Assembly (NCBI GenBank): GCA_905221105.1
Contig: CAJNBW010000004.1
Span: 87,433 to 151,432 of the forward strand
DNA length: 64,000 nucleotides
Direction of reading: 5' to 3'
Origin: a bacterium
GTDB taxonomy: Bacteria; Bacillota; Bacilli; Lactobacillales; Streptococcaceae
The notes under the pieces were generated by a model. That model was not told where the DNA came from. It saw nothing but the letters and a program-made list of their open reading frames with translations, and searched no databases. Shown piece by piece: positions 58,012 to 64,000 of this stretch (within the stretch, counting starts at the first letter, position 1; each line of letters opens with the position of its first letter). The translations under genes were made by a program, and so were the position numbers.

Positions 58012-58118
58012 AAAAACGGATAGGCAGGACCTACCCGTTCTCAATGTTTTCATGCTATTGTTGGTTTCAACTTGTAGATTTACAAGTTGAATTGAACTCG
58101 GGCTAAAGTTAATTAGCC
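58012..58118 (-). promoter_or_regulatory. Structured rpsG-fusA spacer: terminator-like hairpin and two more hairpins
   Basis: On the minus strand: GGCTAA/TTAGCC (58101-58118), TTCAACTTGTA/TACAAGTTGAA (58066-58091, perfect 11-bp stem), then ACGGGTAGG/CCTATCCGT with a TTTTT tail (58012-58038). A near-palindrome GTATTCG-T-CGAATAC follows rpsG at 58165-58179. Nothing coding is seen in 57956-58233. Confidence 0.65.
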
Positions 58119-58233
58119 GATTTGAGCCGGAACTGGATGCTGTGTGAAAAAGATAAACTTCCTTGTATTCGTCGAATACTGCGTCAGTTTCCTATTTTCA
58201 CCTTGCATCCTTACCGTTCCTAGCATCATGATT

Positions 58234-58704
58234 TTACCAACGGAAGTGTGCGAATGCACGGTTAGCTTCAGCCATACGGTGAGTGTCTTCACGTTTCTTG
58301 ACTGCTGCACCAGTGTTGTTAGCAGCATCCAAGATTTCTTTTGCAAGACGGTCTTGCATTGTGTGTTCACCACGAAGACGAGCGATTGTTACCAACCAAC
58401 GAAGTCCAAGTGTTGTACGACGTTCTGGACGAACTTCAACTGGAACTTGATAGTTAGAACCACCAACACGACGTGCACGTACTTCAAGTACAGGCATGAT
58501 GTTTTCCATAGCTGTTTCAAATACTTCAAGTGCATCGTTACCAGTAGCTTCTTTGATTTGCTCAAAAGCACCGTAAACGATTGAAGCAGCTGTACCACGT
58601 TTACCGTCAAGCATAACGCGGTTGATAAGACGAGTAACTAGTTGTGAATTGTAAAGCGGATCTGGCAATACGTCACGTTTTGGAGCTCTATTTTTACGAC
58701 TCAT
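58234..58704 (-). CDS. rpsG: 30S ribosomal protein S7
   Basis: 156 residues, the standard length; starts [16 protein letters not shown] and ends RAFAHFRW. Primary 16S rRNA binder nucleating the 30S head. 19 bp after rpsL in the str operon. Confidence 0.99.
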
Positions 58705-58723
58705 TTCTCTTTATCCCCTTTCC

Positions 58724-59137
58724 TTATGCTTTTGGACGTTTAGTACCGTATTTAGAACGGCCTTGTTTACGATCGTTAACACCTGCAGTATCAAGTGCAC
58801 CACGGACGATATGGTAACGTACCCCTGGAAGGTCTTTTACACGTCCACCGCGAAGAAGAACCACGCTGTGCTCTTGCAAGTTGTGTCCGATACCTGGGAT
58901 GTAGGCAGTAACTTCGATAAGGTTGCTCAAACGTACACGAGCGAATTTACGAAGGGCTGAGTTAGGTTTTTTAGGTGTCATTGTTCCAACACGAGTTGCA
59001 ACACCACGTTTTTGTGGTGAAGAAACGTTTGTTTGAACTTTTTTATGACTGTTGTAACCAACGTTCAAAGCTGGTGATTTAGATTTTTCTACTTTTGATT
59101 TACGCGGTTTGCGAACCAATTGGTTAATTGTAGGCAT
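58724..59137 (-). CDS. rpsL: 30S ribosomal protein S12
   Basis: 137 residues; decoding-centre protein. The positions where streptomycin resistance arises are wild type (K56 in TPKKPNS and K101 in GGRVKDLPG). ATG at 59137. First gene of rpsL-rpsG-fusA with a leader of about 130 nt from the promoter at 59274-59303. Confidence 0.99.
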   Translation of the reverse strand: MPTINQLVRKPRKSKVEKSKSPALNVGYNSHKKVQTNVSSPQKRGVATRVGTMTPKKPNSALRKFARVRLSNLIEVTAYIPGIGHNLQEHSVVLLRGGRVKDLPGVRYHIVRGALDTAGVNDRKQGRSKYGTKRPKA

Positions 59138-59273
59138 CTACATTCTCCTGTGTTTTTTTATTTTTGGTGATGATACACTTGGTGACAGCTATCATCTGTG
59201 TGTACTTTTGCAACATTTGTCAGCACGTCCCTGTACACTCTTGAGAGACCAAAAGTAAAAAGTACCGTCTATT

Positions 59274-59303
59274 ATTGTAACAAATTTTTCCCTTGCTTGT
59301 CAA
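59274..59303 (-). promoter_or_regulatory. Promoter of the rpsL operon
   Basis: Perfect -35 TTGACA (59298-59303), 18-nt spacer, -10 TACAAT (59274-59279). The transcribed leader 59138-59267 contains GATGATA...TATCATC repeats that could fold. Confidence 0.8.
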
Positions 59304-59355
59304 GATATTTTTCTTTTTTATTGTTATTTTTAGCTCGTTTGTATTGCTCCCAAAA

Positions 59356-59383
59356 GAAAGAAAAGGAGGAATCCCACCCTCCT
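59356..59383 (-). terminator. Terminator of the two-component/ABC operon
   Basis: Stem AGGAGG/CCTCCT (59364-59369 / 59378-59383) with an eight-base loop and a TTTTC-rich tail on the minus strand. Confidence 0.75.
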
Positions 59384-59450
59384 AAAGTTAGTATTGTTCC
59401 ATTCAATCCCATCAATTTTAGCACATAATGTTCAGAAAAATATTATATCA

Positions 59451-61148
<1,698 letters not shown>

Positions 61149-61149
<1 letters not shown>

Positions 61150-61886
61150 TAAGCATTCTCCTTATGACCTTGAAGGTAAATGGTCAAACCAAACAAAACT
61201 GCTGAAAAAACAAGTAGATAAACTGTGGCTGATAGATTGATGCTACCCTCGTTTAAGAAGGTCTTGAGCAACTCCATCAACTGATAAGTTGGTAGACACT
61301 TCCCGATTGCTTGCATCCAGTCTGGAAATAAAGAGATGGGCATCCAGAGTCCGCCTAAAACAGCCAAGCCTAGATAGAGAAGATTGCCCACGACAGACAT
61401 AAGCTGACTAGTCGGCAAGAGAGTCAAGGTCAAGCCAAGCGCTACAAAAGCAATACTTCCCGCAATCAGCAAAATCGCAGCTCCGACCCAGCTTCCTAGA
61501 GGCATGTCCACACCTCTGACTAAGTGCCCGACTGAGAATACAACTAGGATTGAAACCAAATAATCAACCATCATACTTGTTATCTTTGATAGATAATATT
61601 CTACCATATTTACAGGGCTATGACGTAATGTTTTCTGCCAGTTGTTGATCTTGTCGGTATGTAAGACAGCTGGGAATGAAAACATGGCTGTCGACATCAT
61701 AGAAAAAGCTGTCATAGAGATGAGGTAATCACGCATAAAATTAGCTGGCCCATCTGGTGTGTCCTGGTACATGCCTGAAAAGAATAAATAGAAGGCCGTC
61801 GGCATCCCTACGGATAATAGATAATAGACTAATTGTCGTTTGGTCAATAGAAATTCTATCTTGTTTAGTGCGATCCATCGTTTCAT
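61149..61886 (-). CDS. ABC-2 type exporter permease
   Basis: 245 residues from the ATG at 61886, which is spaced correctly from AGGGAG; starts further upstream would run into the ATPase gene. Six membrane helices in the ABC-2 pattern (starts MKRWIALNKIEFLLTKRQL). Partner of the ATPase encoded just upstream; the substrate is unknown, possibly a lipid or antimicrobial compound. Confidence 0.88.
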
Positions 61887-61887
61887 C

Positions 61888-62772
61888 TTAGTCATCTCCC
61901 TTTTGTGTTTCTTCAAAGATTGTATCCAGCAAGCTACGATTATTGACTTCAATTTCTTGAATCCTACAGCCTGCCTGAACTAACCGTTCCCAGAAAGCAT
62001 CTGCTTCGCGTGTGACTACTTGCAGGGCATCTTGTTTTTGTGACCAGTTTTCAACCAAGTTAGACTGTTCGACAACTTCCTTGTAAGCCAGAGGTAGGAT
62101 AAAGTGCTTTTCAATCTCCTCACTGCGCATGGCTAGAGGTGTCGTATCTCGAATCAACTCTCCCTTATTTAAGACCAAGATTCGGTCCGCTGTATGCTCT
62201 ACCTCTTCGATATAATGGGAGGAATAGAGAATGGTAACTCCCTGCGCTTTTAACTCCTGAATAATCTCCCAAAAACGTTGACGAGTTGAGGTATCCATGG
62301 CTGAAGTAGGTTCATCTAAAAAGACTAACTTTGGTCGCCCAATTAGAGTTAAGACAAAAGAGAAAAGACGCTTTTGACCGCCTGATAATTTTTCTGCGAA
62401 TTGCTCTTTTTGTTGCTTGTCAAACTGCAATAGCTGATCAATTTCTTGCTCGCTCAAAGGGTTTGGATAAATTCTTTGAAAGAAAGCAATCAACTCTTTA
62501 ACTTTTAATTTCTGTACAATCACATTTTCTTGAGGGAGGTAAGCCCTAGTATAGTCTAACTTAGAACTCGTCACTGGTAAATCTTGAATAAATACTTGAC
62601 CGCTTGTGACCTGTTTATCTCCAAGCAGACAGTCCAAGAGTGTGGTCTTCCCAGCACCATTGGGCCCAATCATGGCAACACATTCACCTTCAGCTACCTC
62701 AAAGGAAATATCCTTCAAAATAGCCTTGCCCTTGATGTTTTTATGTAAGCCTTGTACCTTAATCATGTTCAT
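61888..62772 (-). CDS. ABC exporter ATP-binding protein
   Basis: 294 residues. Walker A GPNGAGKT (36-43), signature LSGGQKRLFSF, Walker B LVFLDEPTSAMD, and a helical C-terminal extension typical of ABC-2 exporter ATPases. ATG at 62772 with AAAGGAG; overlaps the preceding small gene by 14 bp and ends one base before the permease start. Confidence 0.95.
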   Translation of the reverse strand: MNMIKVQGLHKNIKGKAILKDISFEVAEGECVAMIGPNGAGKTTLLDCLLGDKQVTSGQVFIQDLPVTSSKLDYTRAYLPQENVIVQKLKVKELIAFFQRIYPNPLSEQEIDQLLQFDKQQKEQFAEKLSGGQKRLFSFVLTLIGRPKLVFLDEPTSAMDTSTRQRFWEIIQELKAQGVTILYSSHYIEEVEHTADRILVLNKGELIRDTTPLAMRSEEIEKHFILPLAYKEVVEQSNLVENWSQKQDALQVVTREADAFWERLVQAGCRIQEIEVNNRSLLDTIFEETQKGDD

Positions 62773-62953
62773 GATATTCTCCTTTCAGCCACTCCTTTCC
62801 CATAGGGAAAACGACGAAAATCATAAATCCAAACCCCCAAGCACCGCGAATAAATTGGCGAAGTAAGTTTTGGTCAAACCAACCAGTAAACATTTCCACT
62901 AACCATACCAAGAGTGACAGGCCGATAAAGAAATAGATGATTGTTTTTTTCAT
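62759..62953 (-). CDS. Small two-helix membrane protein in the exporter operon
   Basis: 64 residues: helix about 4-24, amphipathic WFDQNLLRQFIRG, helix about 37-52, charged tail ending YHEHD. Overlaps the next small gene by 4 bp (ATGA) and the ATPase gene by 14 bp, so it is clearly part of the operon. No family recognised; it could be an accessory subunit or sensor. Confidence 0.8.
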   Translation of the reverse strand: MKKTIIYFFIGLSLLVWLVEMFTGWFDQNLLRQFIRGAWGFGFMIFVVFPMGKEWLKGEYHEHD

Positions 62954-63141
62954 TTTTCAAACTCCTTTTTCACATCTCTGACCAATTTCAAACCTTCTCT
63001 GATAAGCCAAGACATCATTCCAAAGCCAGCAAAAAGCTCCCAAGGAAAATGGTAGAAACCTTCATCCAACCCTGAAAACATGAGATAGGTCATAACTCCT
63101 GCTGCTACTAAACTCACTGTGACAATCATTTTATTTTTCAT
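62950..63141 (-). CDS. Small two-helix membrane protein, first gene of the exporter/two-component operon
   Basis: 63 residues from the ATG at 63141 (GGAG nine bases ahead). The upstream ATG at 63168 lies on the -10 element TATAAT (63168-63173) and is therefore unlikely. Helices about 4-23 and 32-47, ending in a basic tail KLVRDVKKEFEK. Unknown function; paired with the following 64-residue protein. Confidence 0.78.
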   Translation of the reverse strand: MKNKMIVTVSLVAAGVMTYLMFSGLDEGFYHFPWELFAGFGMMSWLIREGLKLVRDVKKEFEK

Positions 63142-63173
63142 TTCTTCTTTCTCCATTTCATACTTCAATTATA

Positions 63174-63486
63174 GCCTTTTGAAGTTAGCGGAGCTAGATG
63201 CTTCTGTCACTAGGAAATATGACAAATGTCATAAAAAATTCTATTCAAAATAAGCAAGATACACTATACAATAAAACACAAGTAGAAAAATCTAAGGCAG
63301 CCTCCTCAAAAGAAATATCAAACCCAATTCACACTATAATGTAAATTAATACACATTCAAAATCAAAAAAGCAGAAATTTTTATCATACAAACACATATA
63401 TTATAAGTTGAACAAAACTCTTCTATTGCTTTCTTAAAAATTTATAAGTGCTATAAAATCTATTAAATTTCAATGTGTATAATTAA
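63174..63486. other. AT-rich intergenic stretch without recognisable genes
   Basis: No frame with a ribosome site, no RNA gene and no known repeat seen. It separates the exporter operon from an insertion-sequence remnant and may include its eroded flank. Confidence 0.6.
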
Positions 63487-63723
63487 CTACAGTATTATTA
63501 AACAAGGCAGGAAACAAAAAGTATACGCTGATTTTAAAGGAATTTTAGACGATTTTTGAAAGTCATATTTCTTCATTTGACTTCCGCAATCAGGGCAAGA
63601 TGAGGCGTTGTAGTCCAGTCTAGCAATAATTTCCTTGTGTGTATCCATATTGATGATATCTAGAATTTTGATGTTTGAGTCTTTGATATCGAGCAGTTTT
63701 GTGATAAAACGTAATTGTTCCAT
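63487..63723 (-). pseudogene. ISL3-family transposase, N-terminal fragment (IS1167-like)
   Basis: From the ATG at 63723: MEQLRFITKLLDIKDSNIK, then the N-terminal zinc finger part (SCPDCGSQMKKYDFQK). This is the start of ISL3-family transposases such as pneumococcal IS1167. After about 62 residues the similarity breaks (SSKIPLKSAYTF) and a stop follows, so the catalytic domain is absent. The element is a dead relic next to a tRNA gene. Confidence 0.85.
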
Positions 63724-63796
63724 ATGAATCTTTCTAATGAGTTGTTTTCTCACTTTTCATTATAGGTCATATGGGACTTTTTTCTACACAAAAATA

Positions 63797-63833
63797 GGCT
63801 CCATAATATCCCCACTACAAATATTATAGAGCC
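63797..63833 (-). repeat. Imperfect inverted repeat near the IS remnant
   Basis: GGCTCTATAATAT...ATATTATGGAGCC with a 11-base interior. It may be the end region of the ISL3-type element or a hairpin; I cannot tell which. Confidence 0.4.
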
Positions 63834-63865
63834 AAAAAAAGAGAGAAACAAACTGATTCTCTCTT
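63834..63865 (-). terminator. Terminator downstream of tRNA-Pro
   Basis: 8-bp stem AAGAGAGA/TCTCTCTT (63839-63846 / 63858-63865) followed by a run of T on the minus strand. Confidence 0.8.
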
Positions 63866-63924
63866 AATCTATATAATATCTAGTTAAAATAAAAAAAGAT
63901 ACGTTTACATATCTCTGTAATGAA

Positions 63925-63998
63925 TCGGGAAGACAGGATTCGAACCTGCGACACCTTGGTCCCAAACCAAGTACTCTACCAAGCTGAGCTACTTCCCG
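63925..63998 (-). tRNA. tRNA-Pro (anticodon TGG)
   Basis: 74 nt cloverleaf: acceptor CGGGAAG/CTTCCCG with discriminator A, D-arm AGCTCAGCTTGGTAGAG, anticodon stem CTTGG/CCAAG with loop TTTGGGA (anticodon TGG), and T-arm with GGTTCGAATCC. CCA is not encoded. Confidence 0.97.
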
Positions 63999-64000
63999 AG

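Noticed and set aside
58160..58180. ComX (TACGAATA-type) competence box near TTGTATTCGTCGAATAC
   Set aside because: It lacks a perfect octamer and a gene in the right orientation; better described as a palindrome.
58724..59137. Streptomycin-resistance changes in rpsL
   Set aside because: K56 and K101 are wild type.

Overview
The window looks like chromosome of a mitis-group Streptococcus, most likely S. mitis or a close relative of S. pneumoniae. The basis is pneumococcus-like housekeeping proteins, five BOX repeats, TATAAT-type promoters, about 40% GC, and conserved clusters (purR-yhaM-rmuC-rpe-rsgA-rsmA-rnmV-tatD, folP-folC-folE-folBK, manLMN, rpsL-rpsG-fusA). Most genes lie on the minus strand, as expected for one replichore arm. 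It is not a textbook pneumococcus: it carries a 2,499-residue LPXTG surface protein, and the fol-to-rpsL block sits between ccpA and a two-component system, a junction I do not recall from pneumococcal reference genomes.

Layout. 1-10.9 kb: end of a membrane protein, pflA, lysA, purR, then RNA and ribosome maintenance genes. 11-21 kb: a giant sortase-anchored repeat protein whose promoter contains a 13-G run, and a KimA-type potassium importer transcribed away from it. 21-30 kb: orphan oligopeptide-binding lipoprotein, rpmH, alaT, universal stress protein, a HAD/MazG-like fusion, asparaginase, ccpA. 30-46 kb: DUF960 gene, folate operon (folP has a two-codon insertion typical of sulfonamide resistance), CPBP protease, purine permease, alcohol dehydrogenase under a Rex-like operator, mannose PTS under a cre/promoter overlap, pepC, rsuA, pepS. 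45.8-51.3 kb: accessory stretch with a DinJ/YafQ toxin-antitoxin pair, a WYL regulator followed by two broken DUF262 genes (a GmrSD-like defence candidate), and a degenerate DnaA-like protein. 51.4-59.1 kb: polC, fusA, rpsG, rpsL. 59.4-63.2 kb: DesKR-like two-component system with an ABC-2 exporter and two small membrane proteins. 63.2-64 kb: ISL3-family transposase fragment and tRNA-Pro.

Regulatory logic. CcpA is encoded here and cre-like sites precede ccpA, pflA, manLMN and usp. PurR is encoded here and PurBox-like sites precede purR and the purine permease. A Rex-like operator covers the -10 of adhP. The window therefore links sugar uptake, fermentation end-products, purines and folate. 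The observations I rate highest are the poly-G promoter of the surface protein, the decayed WYL/DUF262 module, the P-loop-less DnaA-like protein and the DHPS insertion. All family assignments are from reading the translations; no database search was run.
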